Shown here: positions 28,968 to 39,638 of the stretch, in pieces | How positions within the stretch are numbered: position 1 is the first letter of the stretch | Layout: the number at the start of each line of letters is the position of its first letter | NCBI RefSeq assembly: GCF_016632365.1 | Contig: NZ_JAEPBH010000004.1 | Span: 1 to 64,000, forward strand | DNA from: Tenebrionibacter intestinalis | GTDB taxonomy: Bacteria > Pseudomonadota > Gammaproteobacteria > Enterobacterales > Enterobacteriaceae | DNA length: 64,000 nt | Reading direction: 5' to 3' | Made by a program: the position numbers and the translations under genes | Notes under the pieces: generated by a model | Told to the model about the DNA's origin: nothing | The model's database searches: none | What the model saw: only the letters and a program-made list of their open reading frames with translations

Positions 28968-30839
28968 TTAACGCACCTGGCCGCAGCGCAGACAAATCGC
29001 GTAGCGGTTGCGTGGATCATTCAGTATTGACAACTTCTCGCTTCCGGCCCTCAGCGCTTCGGCAGTCTGCGCCAGCGGCGCGGGCAACAGCGCCTGTAGC
29101 GTTTGAGGCAGCATTGCGCGCACCGAGCCGCTAAAGCCGCTGATGAGGATATCCAACAGAGCGGGGTCATCCTGAATGTAGCGCAGATGCCAGCTTTTCA
29201 GTTTCGCCAGTTCGGCTGCTTTTTTCACCGCGTCGTCAAAATCGCCGAGGCTGTCCACCAGCCCGTTGTTTTTCGCATCAAGCCCGGTCCAGACGCGGCC
29301 TTTGGCAATCTCATTGACCTGTTCGACCGTTTTCTTACGGGAGGCCGCTACGAGGTTAATAAAGCGCAGGTAGCCGTTCTCAATACTCAACTGCATCATC
29401 TGGCGCACTTCGTCCGGCAGAGCCTTGGTCACGGTCACGTCGGCCAGCGGCGATGTCGCCACGCCATCGGTATGGATGCCAATGCTGTCGAGACTGTTCT
29501 CTAATGTATTAATAATGCCGAAGATGCCAATTGAGCCGGTGAGTGTGGTGGGGCTTGCGATGATGTAATCGGCAGGCGTGGAGATCCAGTAGCCGCCCGA
29601 CGCGGCCATGCCGCCCATTGAGACGACCACCGGCTTGTTAGCCGCCTTCGCCGCCGCCAGTTCTTCACGAATCGTTTCGGAGGCGGTAACGCTGCCGCCG
29701 GGGCTGTTTACACGCAGCACAATTGCTTTCACGTTTGCATCCAGACGTGCGTCGCGAATCTGTGACGCCGTGGTGTCGCCGCCGACGTTGCCCGGCGTTT
29801 CCTCGCCGTCCATAATGGCGCCGCTGGCATAAATTACAGCGATAGCGCCGCCGCGCTCCGGCGCTTTTTTCACAGGATAGTCGTAGTAGCTGATGCCCTG
29901 ATAAATTTTCTCCTTTGACGCCTTCGGCGTTTTCGAATTCAGCGTAAACTGTTTGGCCAGCGTGGCGCTGAACTGCGCCGCCGTGCCGAGCTTATCGACC
30001 AGCTTATGATCGAGTGCGTACCGGGCGGTATCGCCGCCGTTTTTCTTCAGCGCATCAATGATCGGCTGGGCGCCTGGAAACACCTGCTGCGCCGGTATTT
30101 TTCGATTTGCCGCGACGGTTTCAAGGTAGCCGTTCCATAACTGGCCCAGCCAGCGGCTGTCCGCTTCGCGCGCCGCATCGGACATATTGTCGCGTAAATA
30201 GGGCTCTACCGCCGATTTATAGGTGCCGACGCGGAAAACGTGTGTGGTGACTTTCAACTGATCGAGCAGTGACTTGTAATACAGGCCGTTAGTGGCGAAG
30301 CCATGCAGATCGACTTCACCCTGCGCGGACATCCAGATGGTGTTGGCGAAGCTTGCCAGGTAATACTGGCTCTGGGAGTAGTTATCACCATAGGCGTAGA
30401 TGGGTTTGCCGCTGTCGCGAAACGCCTGGAGCGCTTTACCGATATAGCGTAATGAGGGCTGATCGCCGCCGGCGAAGTTGCTCAGATCCAGCACCATGCC
30501 GGTGATATGCCTGTCACCCTGCGCCTGGCGTATGGCGTCTACAATATCGAATAGCGAATTTTCCTGGAGGCGGTCGGAACTTGCGCCGAACAACTGGCGG
30601 CCAATCACGCCCAGTTTGTTACTGACGCCAGGTTTATCCACCACCACACCGGAAATATCGAGCAACAGCGCGCCCTCACGCACCGGCTGGGAGGCCCCGG
30701 TGTGAAACTGCATCCAGATGCCCAGGCAAATCAGGACAAAGAGAATAAAAAACAGATTTAATACCAGGTTTCTGACAAAGTTGAGCAGCCGCCAGCTCCC
30801 TTTGAAAAAAACGGCGACAGCTCGCCATAGTGTATGCAT
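28968..30839 (-). CDS. sppA: Signal peptide peptidase SppA (protease IV)
   Basis: SppA is an inner-membrane, periplasm-facing tetrameric protease that cuts cleaved signal peptides using a Ser/Lys dyad. The 623-residue protein has an N-terminal transmembrane anchor at about residues 22-44 and two tandem SppA domains. The general-base lysine is in [12 protein letters not shown] (about residue 208) and the nucleophile serine in [11 protein letters not shown] (about 414). It is divergent from ydjA and is followed by the duplicated terminator with repeat copy C. Confidence 0.96.
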   Translation of the reverse strand: MHTLWRAVAVFFKGSWRLLNFVRNLVLNLFFILFVLICLGIWMQFHTGASQPVREGALLLDISGVVVDKPGVSNKLGVIGRQLFGASSDRLQENSLFDIVDAIRQAQGDRHITGMVLDLSNFAGGDQPSLRYIGKALQAFRDSGKPIYAYGDNYSQSQYYLASFANTIWMSAQGEVDLHGFATNGLYYKSLLDQLKVTTHVFRVGTYKSAVEPYLRDNMSDAAREADSRWLGQLWNGYLETVAANRKIPAQQVFPGAQPIIDALKKNGGDTARYALDHKLVDKLGTAAQFSATLAKQFTLNSKTPKASKEKIYQGISYYDYPVKKAPERGGAIAVIYASGAIMDGEETPGNVGGDTTASQIRDARLDANVKAIVLRVNSPGGSVTASETIREELAAAKAANKPVVVSMGGMAASGGYWISTPADYIIASPTTLTGSIGIFGIINTLENSLDSIGIHTDGVATSPLADVTVTKALPDEVRQMMQLSIENGYLRFINLVAASRKKTVEQVNEIAKGRVWTGLDAKNNGLVDSLGDFDDAVKKAAELAKLKSWHLRYIQDDPALLDILISGFSGSVRAMLPQTLQALLPAPLAQTAEALRAGSEKLSILNDPRNRYAICLRCGQVR

Positions 30840-30993
30840 ATTTTCTCCATTGCAGCATGAATGGCCGCACCGCAGCCAGAATGATGAACATCCTAAATAT
30901 CCGCCGCCGAAATGTCAGCATGAATCGCCTGTGCTGACACAATTGGGGTCGCTGTGCTAGCTTCTTTGCCATATTACCAACAGGAGCTACCAG

Positions 30994-31545
30994 ATGGATG
31001 CATTAGAACTGCTCGTTAACCGGCGCAGCGCGTCGCGCCTGGCTGAACCGGCCCCGGCCGATGAAGCGCTGGAAAACATTTTGCGTGCCGCAATGCGTGC
31101 GCCGGATCACGGCACGCTGCAACCCTGGCGTTTTTTCCTGATTGAAGGCGAGGGGCGCGAGCGTTTCAGCCAGTTGCTTGAGGCCGCTGCGCTGGAGATC
31201 GGGCTGGACGATAAGGCGCGTGAAAAAGCGCGCAGTTCGCCGTTTCGCGCGCCGCTTATTATCACCGTAGTGGCGCACTGCACCGAACATCATAAAGTAC
31301 CGCGCTGGGAGCAGGTGGTTTCTGCCGGCTGCGCGGTGGCGGCAATGCAGATGGCGGCGGTCGCTCAGGGCTATAACGGCATCTGGCGCAGCGGCCCCTG
31401 GATCGATAGCCCCAGCGTGCGCTCTGCGTTCGGTTGCCGCGAGCAGGATAGCATAGTCGGCTTTCTCTATCTTGGCACCCCCCAGCTTAAGGCTTCCACC
31501 ACTATCAGCGTGCCGGATACCACGCCTTTTGTACGCCGCTTCTGA
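30994..31545 (+). CDS. ydjA: YdjA nitroreductase-family flavoprotein
   Basis: YdjA is a small FMN-dependent oxidoreductase of the nitroreductase superfamily; its physiological substrate is not established. The 183-residue protein begins [15 protein letters not shown] with the FMN-phosphate-binding arginines, followed by [14 protein letters not shown] near residue 35 and the GLW-like NGIWRSGPW segment that contacts flavin in homologues. It precedes selD and topB in the E. coli order, and the three may be read from one promoter in the sppA/ydjA gap. Confidence 0.93.
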   Translation: MDALELLVNRRSASRLAEPAPADEALENILRAAMRAPDHGTLQPWRFFLIEGEGRERFSQLLEAAALEIGLDDKAREKARSSPFRAPLIITVVAHCTEHHKVPRWEQVVSAGCAVAAMQMAAVAQGYNGIWRSGPWIDSPSVRSAFGCREQDSIVGFLYLGTPQLKASTTISVPDTTPFVRRF

Positions 31546-31664
31546 ATGACGCGCGTGGGGCTGCGCGGATTGTGAGCGGTTGCAAGGCAATTCAGTTAGC
31601 CGTACTTATCAGCCCGGCGTTCTGGCGCTACCATAGGCCACGTTGCTAATAACAGGAGAGATCC

Positions 31665-32705
31665 ATGAACGAGCCTATTCGTTTGACGCAATACAGCCAC
31701 GGCGCCGGCTGCGGCTGCAAAATTTCCCCGAAAGTGCTTGAAACAATCCTGCAAAGCGCGCAGGCGAAGTTCACCGATCCGCAGTTGCTGGTGGGAAATG
31801 AAACCCGCGACGACGCCGCCGTTTACGATCTTGGCAACGGTACCAGCGTTATCAGCACGACTGACTTCTTTATGCCGATTGTCGATTCCCCGTTCGACTT
31901 TGGCCGTATTGCCGCCACAAACGCCATCAGCGATATCTATGCTATGGGAGGCAAGCCCATTATGGCGATAGCCATTCTTGGCTGGCCGCTGGATAAACTG
32001 GCGCCTGAAATTGCCCGCGAAGTAACCGAAGGAGGGCGCCACGCCTGTCGCCAGGCGGGTATTGTGTTGGCAGGCGGCCACTCTATTGATGCGCCGGAGC
32101 CGATTTTCGGCCTTGCTGTGACCGGCATTGTCCCTACCGAGCGGGTGAAGAAAAACAGCACGGCGCAGGCAGGCTGCAAACTTTATCTCACCAAGCCGCT
32201 TGGCATTGGCGTATTGACCACGGCTGAAAAAAAATCGCTGCTTAAACCGGAACATCGGGGGCTGGCGACGGAGGTTATGTGCCGCATGAATTGCGCGGGC
32301 GCCGCCTTTGCCGGGCTGGACGGTGTGAAGGCTATGACCGACGTTACCGGTTTTGGTTTGTTGGGTCATTTAGGGGAAATGTGCGAAGGCGCGGGCGTGC
32401 AGGCGGAAATTCGTTATGACAGCGTGCCGAAACTGCCGGGTGTGGAAGAGTATATCGCGCTGGGCTGCGTACCGGGCGGCACCGGACGCAACATTGCCAG
32501 CTATGGCCATTTTCTTGGCGAAATGCCGCAGGCCTGGCGCGATCTGCTTTGCGATCCCCAGACGTCTGGCGGGCTGCTGCTGGCTGTTGCGCCAGACGCG
32601 CAGGCCCAGACGCTGGCGCTGGCGCAGGCGCAGGGCCTGACGCTTGCTGCCATTGGCGAATTAAGACAGGCCCAGGCGGGGCGTCCGATGATTGAGATCC
32701 GCTGA
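31665..32705 (+). CDS. selD: Selenide, water dikinase
   Basis: SelD makes selenophosphate from selenide and ATP for selenocysteine and selenouridine synthesis. The 346-residue protein has the flexible N-terminal loop GAGCGCKI with the catalytic Cys17 and Lys20, and the ATP-binding aspartates in [12 protein letters not shown] and [12 protein letters not shown] cysteine, not selenocysteine, is at the active position, as in E. coli. It ends 4 bases before the topB start, so the two are tightly coupled. Confidence 0.96.
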   Translation: MNEPIRLTQYSHGAGCGCKISPKVLETILQSAQAKFTDPQLLVGNETRDDAAVYDLGNGTSVISTTDFFMPIVDSPFDFGRIAATNAISDIYAMGGKPIMAIAILGWPLDKLAPEIAREVTEGGRHACRQAGIVLAGGHSIDAPEPIFGLAVTGIVPTERVKKNSTAQAGCKLYLTKPLGIGVLTTAEKKSLLKPEHRGLATEVMCRMNCAGAAFAGLDGVKAMTDVTGFGLLGHLGEMCEGAGVQAEIRYDSVPKLPGVEEYIALGCVPGGTGRNIASYGHFLGEMPQAWRDLLCDPQTSGGLLLAVAPDAQAQTLALAQAQGLTLAAIGELRQAQAGRPMIEIR

Positions 32706-32709
32706 TTAC

Positions 32710-34617
32710 ATGCGGTTATTTATCGCGGAAAAGCCGAGCCTTGGGCGTGCCATTGCCGATGTGTTGCCAAAGCCGCATCGTCGCGGCGATGGCTTCATTG
32801 CATGCGGCGACGGCCAGATAGTCACCTGGTGCGTCGGCCACCTGCTGGAGCAGGCGCAGCCGGATGCCTATGACAGCCGCTTTGCGCGCTGGAACCTGGC
32901 AGATTTGCCTATCGTGCCTGAAAAGTGGCGGCTGCAGCCGCGCCCGTCGGTCGCCAAACAGCTTAACGTCATCAAAAAGCTGCTGCAGGAGGCCAGCGAA
33001 GTAGTACACGCCGGCGACCCGGATCGCGAAGGCCAGTTGTTGGTGGATGAAGTGCTCGACTACCTGGCGCTGGCGCCGGAAAAGCGCCAGCGGGTGCAGC
33101 GTTGCCTGATTAACGATCTCAACCCGCAGGCGGTGGAGCGCGCTATTTCACGGCTGCGCGCCAACAGTGAATTTGTACCGCTGTGCGTATCGGCGCTGGC
33201 CCGCGCCCGCGCCGACTGGCTTTACGGCATTAATATGACTCGCGCCTGGACGCTGCTTGGACGCAACGCGGGCTATCAGGGCGTGCTGTCGGTTGGCCGC
33301 GTGCAGACGCCGGTGCTCGGCCTGGTCGTGCGCCGCGATGAAGAGATTGAAAACTTTATTCCCAAAGATTACTTCGAGGTCAAAGCGCATATCGTCACCC
33401 CTGCCGGCGAGCGTTTTGTTGCCACCTGGCAGCCCAGCGAATCGTGCGAACCCTGGCAGGACGAAGAGGGACGTCTGCTGCACCGTCCGCTGGCGGAGCA
33501 CGTAGTCAGGCGTATTACCGGGCAGCCTGCGTGGGTGACGGCATACAGCGACAAGCGTGAGACCGAGGCCGCCCCGCTGCCGTTTTCACTCTCCAGCCTG
33601 CAAATTGAAGCGGCGAAGCGTTATGGCCTCAGCGCTCAGACGGTGCTTGACGTTTGCCAGAAGCTTTATGAAACCCATAAGCTGATTACCTATCCACGTT
33701 CTGACAGCCGTTATCTTCCCGAAGAGCATTTCGCCGGGCGACACGCTGTTATCAATGCCATTAGCGTGCATGCGCCAACGCAACTGCCGCAGCCTGTGGT
33801 CGATGTCGATCGCCGTAACCGCTGCTGGGACGATAAAAAGGTGGACGCCCACCATGCAATAATCCCTACGGCGCGCAGCAGTGCGGTGAAGCTGAGTGAA
33901 AATGAAAGCAATATTTATGCGCTGATAAGTCGCCAGTATCTGATGCAGTTCTGTCCGGATGCGGTGTACCGCAAATGCGTTATTGAGCTGGATATCGCCA
34001 GCGGTAAATTTATTGCCAAAGCGCGCTTTCTGACTGAAGCGGGCTGGCGTACGCTGCCTGGGGCGAAGGAGCGTGATGAAGATAACGACGGCGCGCCGCT
34101 GCCGGTGGTGGCGAAAGGCGATGAACTATTGTGTGAAAAAGGCGAGGTGATTGAAAGGCAAACTCAGCCGCCGCGCCACTTTACCGATGCCACGCTGCTT
34201 TCTGCGATGACCGGTATCGCCCGTTTTGTTCAGGATAAGGCGCTGAAAAAAGTGCTGCGCGCCACCGATGGCCTTGGCACAGAGGCCACGCGCGCGGGCA
34301 TCATCGAACTGCTGTTTAAGCGCGCTTTTCTTATCAAAAAAGGCCGTTTTATCCACGCCACCGAGGCCGGGAGAGCGCTTATCCACGCGCTGCCGGAGAT
34401 GGCGGCAAGGCCGGATATGACCGCGCACTGGGAATCGGTGCTGACGCAAATTAGTGAAAAGCAGTGTCGCTATCAGGACTTTATGCAACCGCTGGTGAAT
34501 ACGCTTTTTGAGCTGATTCAGCAGGCGCGCAATACGCCGGTAAAACAATTCAGAGGAATCGTTGCGCCGGCGAGCAGCGACAAAAAGAAAAAATTCAGGA
34601 AAAAGAAACCGGCCTGA
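32710..34617 (+). CDS. topB: DNA topoisomerase III
   Basis: TopB is the type IA topoisomerase that decatenates replicating DNA and resolves recombination intermediates with RecQ. The 635-residue protein begins [21 protein letters not shown], has the toprim [17 protein letters not shown] acidic motif near residue 103, the active-site tyrosine in ITYPRSDSR, and the basic C-terminal tail. The ATG at 32710 is chosen to match homologues; six codons upstream overlap selD. The C-terminus is somewhat shorter than the 653 residues of E. coli TopB. Confidence 0.96.
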   Translation: MRLFIAEKPSLGRAIADVLPKPHRRGDGFIACGDGQIVTWCVGHLLEQAQPDAYDSRFARWNLADLPIVPEKWRLQPRPSVAKQLNVIKKLLQEASEVVHAGDPDREGQLLVDEVLDYLALAPEKRQRVQRCLINDLNPQAVERAISRLRANSEFVPLCVSALARARADWLYGINMTRAWTLLGRNAGYQGVLSVGRVQTPVLGLVVRRDEEIENFIPKDYFEVKAHIVTPAGERFVATWQPSESCEPWQDEEGRLLHRPLAEHVVRRITGQPAWVTAYSDKRETEAAPLPFSLSSLQIEAAKRYGLSAQTVLDVCQKLYETHKLITYPRSDSRYLPEEHFAGRHAVINAISVHAPTQLPQPVVDVDRRNRCWDDKKVDAHHAIIPTARSSAVKLSENESNIYALISRQYLMQFCPDAVYRKCVIELDIASGKFIAKARFLTEAGWRTLPGAKERDEDNDGAPLPVVAKGDELLCEKGEVIERQTQPPRHFTDATLLSAMTGIARFVQDKALKKVLRATDGLGTEATRAGIIELLFKRAFLIKKGRFIHATEAGRALIHALPEMAARPDMTAHWESVLTQISEKQCRYQDFMQPLVNTLFELIQQARNTPVKQFRGIVAPASSDKKKKFRKKKPA

Positions 34618-34841
34618 GCGGCGCTGGCTGCCGTGATATGTCGCCAGGCAGCGGCGCTTATCCCTGCTCAGCATGCGCCGGTTAATCAAAACAGAGGGGC
34701 ATGGCGGGTAAACGTTCAGGCTCAGTTCGCCCGTTTAAACGCTCCCGCGGCGGCGGGGAGCATAAGACCGGGCGCTTTTCGCACCCAGTCAGGCTTCTCC
34801 CATGTTCCGCCTGACCGGGCGCCGCCCCGCCCGGTATCGGC

Positions 34842-36185
34842 TCAGATAACCCCTTGTCCCAGCATGGCGTCAGCAACTTTCACAAACCCGGCGATATTTG
34901 CGCCGCGCACGTAGTTGGTCTGTTTTGCTTCACCGCCGTATGCCACGCAGGCATGGTGAATATCGAGCATAATGTGGTGTAAACGGGCATCCACCTTCTC
35001 CGCCTTCCAGCCCAGGCGTGCCGCGTTTTGCGCCATCTCCAGCCCTGATGTGGCCACGCCGCCTGCGTTCGCTGCTTTCCCCGGCGCAAACAGCACGCCC
35101 GCCTCAAGGAACAGGTCGGTCGCATCGATAGTGGTGGGCATATTGGCCCCTTCGGCGACGGCTTTGACGCCGTTTGCAATCAACAGGCGCGCTGCGTCGG
35201 CATGCAGTTCGTTTTGCGTGGCGCAGGGCAGGGCGATGTCCACCGGTACGGACCACGGCTGTTTACCTTCCATATAGGTCAGGCCAAACTCGCGGGCATA
35301 GTCGGATACGCGCCCATCGCGGCTGGCTTTAATTTCGCACAGGCGCGCCAGTTTTTCTGCCGTAAAGCCCGCTTCGTCAACCACGGTGCCGCTGGAGTCG
35401 GATGCGGTAATCACCCGTGCGCCAAACTGCATGGCTTTTTCAATGGCATATTGCGCCACGTTGCCGGAACCGGATACCGCCACGCGCATACCTTCAAGGC
35501 CCAGGCCGTGTCGTTTGAGCATTGCATCGGTGAAGTAAATAAGGCCATAACCCGTGGCTTCAGGGCGAATCAGGCTGCCGCCAAACGAAAGCCCTTTGCC
35601 CGTAAACACGCAGGCGCTGTCGTTGGAAAGCTTTTTCATCATCCCAGCCATATAGCCGACCTCGCGTCCCCCCACGCCGATATCGCCCGCCGGTACGTCG
35701 GTATCTGGCCCCAGATGACGATAAAGCTCGGTCATCAGGGCCTGGCAAAAGCGCATGACTTCGCCTTCGCTCTTGCCTTTTGGATCAAAATCGCTGCCGC
35801 CTTTTCCGCCGCCCATTGGCAGAGTGGTGAGCGCGTTTTTAAAGGTTTGTTCAAAACCGAGGAATTTAAGAATCGACAGGTTCACGGAAGGATGGAAACG
35901 CATTCCGCCTTTATAAGGGCCAATCGCCGAGCTGAACTGCACGCGCCAGGCGCGGTTAACCTGCACCTGGTTGCGATCGTCCACCCATGCTACGCGAAAC
36001 TGAATAACGCGCTCAGGCTCCACCAGCCGCTCAAGCAGGGACATTTCACGGTAACGGGGATTTTGCTCGAGAAACGGCCACAGGGTAGTCATCACTTCGC
36101 GAACGGCCTGCGCGAATTCGCTCTGATGCGGGTCGCGCTGTTGAATATGGGTTAAGAATGTTTCAAGAGAGCCTGTCTGATCCAT
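34842..36185 (-). CDS. gdhA: NADP-specific glutamate dehydrogenase
   Basis: GdhA assimilates ammonia by reductive amination of 2-oxoglutarate to glutamate. The 447-residue hexameric-type enzyme matches E. coli along its length: substrate-binding lysine motif GPYKGGMRFHPSVN near residue 90, catalytic lysine in LPMGGGKGGSDFDPKGKS near 128, and the Rossmann segment AVSGSGNVAQYA. It is convergent with topB and divergent from ynjH. Confidence 0.97.
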   Translation of the reverse strand: MDQTGSLETFLTHIQQRDPHQSEFAQAVREVMTTLWPFLEQNPRYREMSLLERLVEPERVIQFRVAWVDDRNQVQVNRAWRVQFSSAIGPYKGGMRFHPSVNLSILKFLGFEQTFKNALTTLPMGGGKGGSDFDPKGKSEGEVMRFCQALMTELYRHLGPDTDVPAGDIGVGGREVGYMAGMMKKLSNDSACVFTGKGLSFGGSLIRPEATGYGLIYFTDAMLKRHGLGLEGMRVAVSGSGNVAQYAIEKAMQFGARVITASDSSGTVVDEAGFTAEKLARLCEIKASRDGRVSDYAREFGLTYMEGKQPWSVPVDIALPCATQNELHADAARLLIANGVKAVAEGANMPTTIDATDLFLEAGVLFAPGKAANAGGVATSGLEMAQNAARLGWKAEKVDARLHHIMLDIHHACVAYGGEAKQTNYVRGANIAGFVKVADAMLGQGVI

Positions 36186-36411
36186 AGATATAAGTTCCTC
36201 TTTTGGGTGAGATAAGTATGTTGTTGATTGGTGTAAGGTGTCGTTTTTTTCGACTATACCACCCGTGCCGCTTTGTAAAGCAAGTAAAAAATGAGGCTAA
36301 AAACATTTTTAACATTAATAAAACCAATGAGTAACTAAAAATAAAATAAGAAATTAAAGTTCCGGCGTGGTTCAGCCGTTAATAAACTCGTTAGCAAAGA
36401 GGATAAAAAAG

Positions 36412-36687
36412 ATGAGCCGTTTCGTTATTGCAGGGTTGTTGGCGCTGTGGTCAGCAGGCGTACAGGCCGACAGACAACCCCGACCGGGTATAGAGCTGAA
36501 CGTCGCGCCTGAGCTCTTCAACCACAGGGGGCAGCGTGCGCAGCCCTGTAACCGGTGCTGCGTTTATCAGGATCAAAATTATTCACAGGGCGCGGTCATC
36601 AGGGTTGGGAGCGTGCTGTTGCAGTGCCAGCGTGATGAGAAAACGGTCGGTACAAACCCGCTGCTCTGGCGTCGCATAAGAGAATAA
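36412..36687 (+). CDS. ynjH: YnjH, DUF1496 secreted small protein
   Basis: A 91-residue DUF1496 protein of unknown function. It has a signal peptide ending in VQA (about residue 18) and then the family core GIELNVAPELF, followed by the cysteine motif AQPCNRCCVYQDQNYSQGAV and a further cysteine in LLQCQRDEKT, so it is probably a disulfide-bonded periplasmic protein. The ATG at 36412 has AGAGGA upstream; the frame is open 15 codons earlier but without signal character. It is divergent from gdhA, as in E. coli, and its end overlaps the tail of the ruined nudG on the other strand. Confidence 0.88.
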   Translation: MSRFVIAGLLALWSAGVQADRQPRPGIELNVAPELFNHRGQRAQPCNRCCVYQDQNYSQGAVIRVGSVLLQCQRDEKTVGTNPLLWRRIRE

Positions 36688-36989
36688 ATGCCAACGGCAG
36701 CGGCATAACCGCAGACGCGAGACGAAACGCCCGGCCTACGCCACGCAAATCTGATGTGGCGGCATGGCGTCGCTCGCCGCTAAAAGTGGTTACGTGTCAG
36801 GCGTGCAGGCAGATAAGACGCTGCGATATTACCCGCTGATGGCTGGCGACGTAGCGGGCGAGCTGCAAACCCTGCGCCTCAGGGCGTTCGCGCGCCAGCG
36901 CCTGCTTTCGCTTTTCTGAAGGCGCGCGGCGAGCGCTGCATCAATCTTTTGCCGTCTTTTTCAATAATTGAGGCCACGTTATCAGCGGT
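36670..36989 (-). pseudogene. nudG: Decayed nudG (CTP/oxidised-nucleotide Nudix hydrolase)
   Basis: Minus-strand translation gives NVASIIEKDGKRLMQR, which matches the start of NudG (VVAAIIERDGK..LAQR). After a frame change comes RKQALARERPEAQG and then RYVASHQRVISQRLICLHA followed by TGA at 36797-36799 and HV, where NudG reads LHAWHV; a tail resembling IPLLEAFM follows. The start codon is lost, the GGK-E part of the Nudix box is deleted with a frameshift, and a Trp codon has become a stop. E. coli has nudG at this exact place, between ynjF and ynjH. The alignment was made by eye from remembered sequence. Confidence 0.75.
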
Positions 36990-37072
36990 TTTTAGCACGT
37001 TCGTCAATACTTTCTGGTAAAAACCGACATATTATCGTGAGCTTTTGACGAGTCCCGAATCAGGAGCGGCCG

Positions 37073-37642
37073 GTGAAAAAGCGCGAAGAGTGGGTGGAGC
37101 CGATTCAAACCCTACCCGTTAGTTTAAAACCTCTTATAGTCATGCAGAAAAAACACTTTGGCGCCGTACTGAACCCCACGCGCTGGTGGGGGAGAATGCC
37201 GCGCCTGTTCTGGCTGGTGGCGCTGTTTGTCGGCTTTCTGGAGCGGCGGCGCGCGCGTTTGTCGCCGGCGCTGCGTTCGCTTCTGATGACCCGCATTTCC
37301 CAGTTGTGCCACTGCGCGTTTTGTATCGACGCCAACAGCCTGCGTCTGGCCGAACGCAGTGGCGCGCTGGATAAAGCGCAGGCGGTAAGCGAGTGGCGCG
37401 AGTCGCCGCTTTTTTGCGATGAAGAACGTGCCGCGCTGGCTTATGCCGAGGCGGTGACCGCGACGCCGCCGCAGGTGACTGAAGAGATAAAAGCGCAAAT
37501 GCGGCGATACTTCAGCGATGCGGCGATAACGGAGATGACGGCGCTTATTGCTTTTCAAAATTTGTCCGCCCGCTTTAACGCCGCGCTGGCCATCCCGGCA
37601 CAGGGGCTGTGCGCCGCATTTAAAGGAAAAAATGATGCTTGA
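37073..37642 (+). CDS. ynjA: YnjA, AhpD/carboxymuconolactone decarboxylase-like protein
   Basis: A 189-residue AhpD-like helical protein related to alkyl hydroperoxide and CMD families; no substrate is known. The redox-type cysteine pair is in QLCHCAFCIDANSLRLAERSG near residue 85, and the conserved LIAFQNLSARFNAAL segment is near the C-terminus. It starts at GTG 37073 with AGGAG nine bases upstream. The end of ynjA overlaps the start of ynjF by 8 bases, so they are translationally coupled. In E. coli ynjA lies next to ynjB instead, so local order differs here. Confidence 0.85.
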   Translation: MKKREEWVEPIQTLPVSLKPLIVMQKKHFGAVLNPTRWWGRMPRLFWLVALFVGFLERRRARLSPALRSLLMTRISQLCHCAFCIDANSLRLAERSGALDKAQAVSEWRESPLFCDEERAALAYAEAVTATPPQVTEEIKAQMRRYFSDAAITEMTALIAFQNLSARFNAALAIPAQGLCAAFKGKNDA

Positions 37643-38255
37643 TAGTTATCTGCACCCTCGGCTTAAACCCGTGTTAAACCGGCTGGCGGGCATGCTTGAT
37701 AAGCCTTATGTTACGCCTGACGGCCTTACGCTGTGCGGATTTCTCACAGGTGTGCTGACGCTGCCTTTTCTGGCGCTTGGTTGGTATGCGCCAGCGCTGG
37801 CGGCCATTGTGGTCAACCGTCTGCTCGACGGGCTGGACGGCGCGCTGGCGCGCCGGCGCGGCTTAACCGATGCCGGCGGCTTTCTCGATATTGTTTGTGA
37901 CTTTTTGTTTTATGCGCTGGTGCCGTTTGGCTTTGTGCTGGCCGCGCCTGCGGAAAATGCGCTGGCGGGCGGGTGGCTACTCTTTGCGTTTATCGGCACC
38001 GGCAGTAGTTTTCTTGCCTTTGCCGCGCTGGCGGTAAAGCACAATCTTGATAACCCAGGCTATGCGCACAAATCGTTTTACTACCTGGGGGGGCTGACGG
38101 AAGGAACGGAGACGATTTTACTGTTTGTGTTGTGCTGTATTTTTCCGGCGTATTTCCCATGGTTTGCCTGGATATTTGGCGCGCTGTGTTGGCTGACCAC
38201 CACAACGCGCATCTGGAACGGCTATCTTACCCTGCGCTCGCTTATGCTAACGTGA
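37635..38255 (+). CDS. ynjF: YnjF, CDP-alcohol phosphatidyltransferase-family membrane protein
   Basis: A 206-residue integral membrane protein of the CDP-alcohol phosphatidyltransferase superfamily; its substrate is not known. The catalytic signature is complete in LDGLDGALARRRGLTDAGGFLDI, with the DG(x)2AR(x)8G(x)3D spacing at about residues 65-87. About five or six hydrophobic segments follow. Two adjacent ATGs exist; 37635 is better spaced from AAGGA. Its 3' end overlaps the convergent ynjE by 9 bases. Confidence 0.9.
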   Translation: MLDSYLHPRLKPVLNRLAGMLDKPYVTPDGLTLCGFLTGVLTLPFLALGWYAPALAAIVVNRLLDGLDGALARRRGLTDAGGFLDIVCDFLFYALVPFGFVLAAPAENALAGGWLLFAFIGTGSSFLAFAALAVKHNLDNPGYAHKSFYYLGGLTEGTETILLFVLCCIFPAYFPWFAWIFGALCWLTTTTRIWNGYLTLRSLMLT

Positions 38256-39554
38256 ACTTTCCGGCCCGCGTTCCCCCGTGGCGACTGGATTTTGCGGGTG
38301 ACTGCTCCATTCATACCAGCCGCCATCATAAACTGCGATGTTCTTCCAGCCCATTGCGCGCGCGTACATAAACGTTTCGGATGCGCGCCAGCCGGTGCCG
38401 CAGTAAAAGGCGACGTGCTGGTTCGGCCGGATACCCCACTGTTTCCACATTGCAGCGATATCGTCGCTGCTGCGCATGGTGCCGTCCGGATTATGAAAGT
38501 CTTCCATATGGGTGGCATCGCTACCGGCGTGACCCCAGCGCGCGCCGGCGATATCGCCTTTGGGTTTAATATAGCTATAGCCGCTGGTCTCACCGATGAA
38601 TTCAGGCCAGGAGCGGATGCTGACCAGCGAGGCATCCTGGCGGCGCAGCATGCCGCGTGCCTGTTCCATATCTACCATAAGCTGAGGCTGGCCCGGCACT
38701 GGCGCGCCAAAATCGCTGGCTGGCGTCACGGTGGGGGGCATGCCTCGCTCAACGGGCAGCCCTGCGTCTGACCATGTTTTCCAGCCGCCGTCCAGCAGGC
38801 GTACATCTTTAACGCCCGCATACAGCATGATATGCGCCACGCGCGCGGCGGCGTAAACGTCGCGCCCGTATAAAATCACGGTGGTGTCATGGCGAATGCC
38901 GTGTTTTAACAACATCGCTTTGAGTTTATCATCGGAGACTTTATTCCACAGCGGCTCGCTTTCTACGTCATTGGTGTCGATGTAGCCTGCGCCGGGAATG
39001 TGGCTTAACAGGTAATATTTGGGCGCGCCCCATCCGGCTTCGAACACTTTCCAGTCTCCTGCAGGCGTGGCGACGACCGGTTTATGCTGTTGTAACTGGT
39101 AAAGCCACTGAGGGTAAACCAGTTGCTCGAAGTGGGGCAGTCGCTGCAGGCGATCCGGCGCTTGCAGCGCGTCGCGTAATAGCGAAATGTGTAAGTAGCC
39201 TGCCTTGTTCAACCTCGCTCTGACCGCCTGGTTGTCGCTATCGCTACCGTAAAGCGCGATGGCCGAGTCTGGCATGAGATGATGTCGTTTCGCCCAGTCG
39301 GCGAGCTGCGTGTCGCTCATCAGACTCAGCCACGACGCAGAGAGATTGAGCGCGGCAGGTTCATGCCCGAAAGCGCCGCCTGGCGCCTGCGGCCAGCCGT
39401 TATAAAATGCGCTGGGACGGGTATCAATGACCACGCCATGCTGCTGTCGCAGTTGTGTTAATGTGAAGGAGTGCGGTATAGCCGCAGCGAAGGTGGAAAA
39501 GGCGGCGAGACCAAAGGCCATGGTCAGCGCGGTTAGTTGAGAAACACGTTTCAT
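38247..39554 (-). CDS. ynjE: YnjE, periplasmic triple-rhodanese sulfurtransferase
   Basis: YnjE is an exported thiosulfate sulfurtransferase made of three rhodanese domains, of which only the last is active. The 435-residue precursor equals the E. coli length and starts with a signal peptide ending around AAAIPHS. The active cysteine lies in HVAFYCGTGWRASE near residue 385. The ATG at 39554 is chosen because homologues begin MKRVSQ; a TTG two codons upstream is unlikely. It follows ynjD by 84 bases and is probably part of the ynjBCDE operon. Confidence 0.94.
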   Translation of the reverse strand: MKRVSQLTALTMAFGLAAFSTFAAAIPHSFTLTQLRQQHGVVIDTRPSAFYNGWPQAPGGAFGHEPAALNLSASWLSLMSDTQLADWAKRHHLMPDSAIALYGSDSDNQAVRARLNKAGYLHISLLRDALQAPDRLQRLPHFEQLVYPQWLYQLQQHKPVVATPAGDWKVFEAGWGAPKYYLLSHIPGAGYIDTNDVESEPLWNKVSDDKLKAMLLKHGIRHDTTVILYGRDVYAAARVAHIMLYAGVKDVRLLDGGWKTWSDAGLPVERGMPPTVTPASDFGAPVPGQPQLMVDMEQARGMLRRQDASLVSIRSWPEFIGETSGYSYIKPKGDIAGARWGHAGSDATHMEDFHNPDGTMRSSDDIAAMWKQWGIRPNQHVAFYCGTGWRASETFMYARAMGWKNIAVYDGGWYEWSSHPQNPVATGERGPESSR

Positions 39555-39638
39555 CGACAATCCCGACTTTTTAGAAAAGGAGCGCTATTTTAACTGCGCT
39601 GTCGCGAAAAACATTGTGCCAGCACAGGAGCTAGCGCG

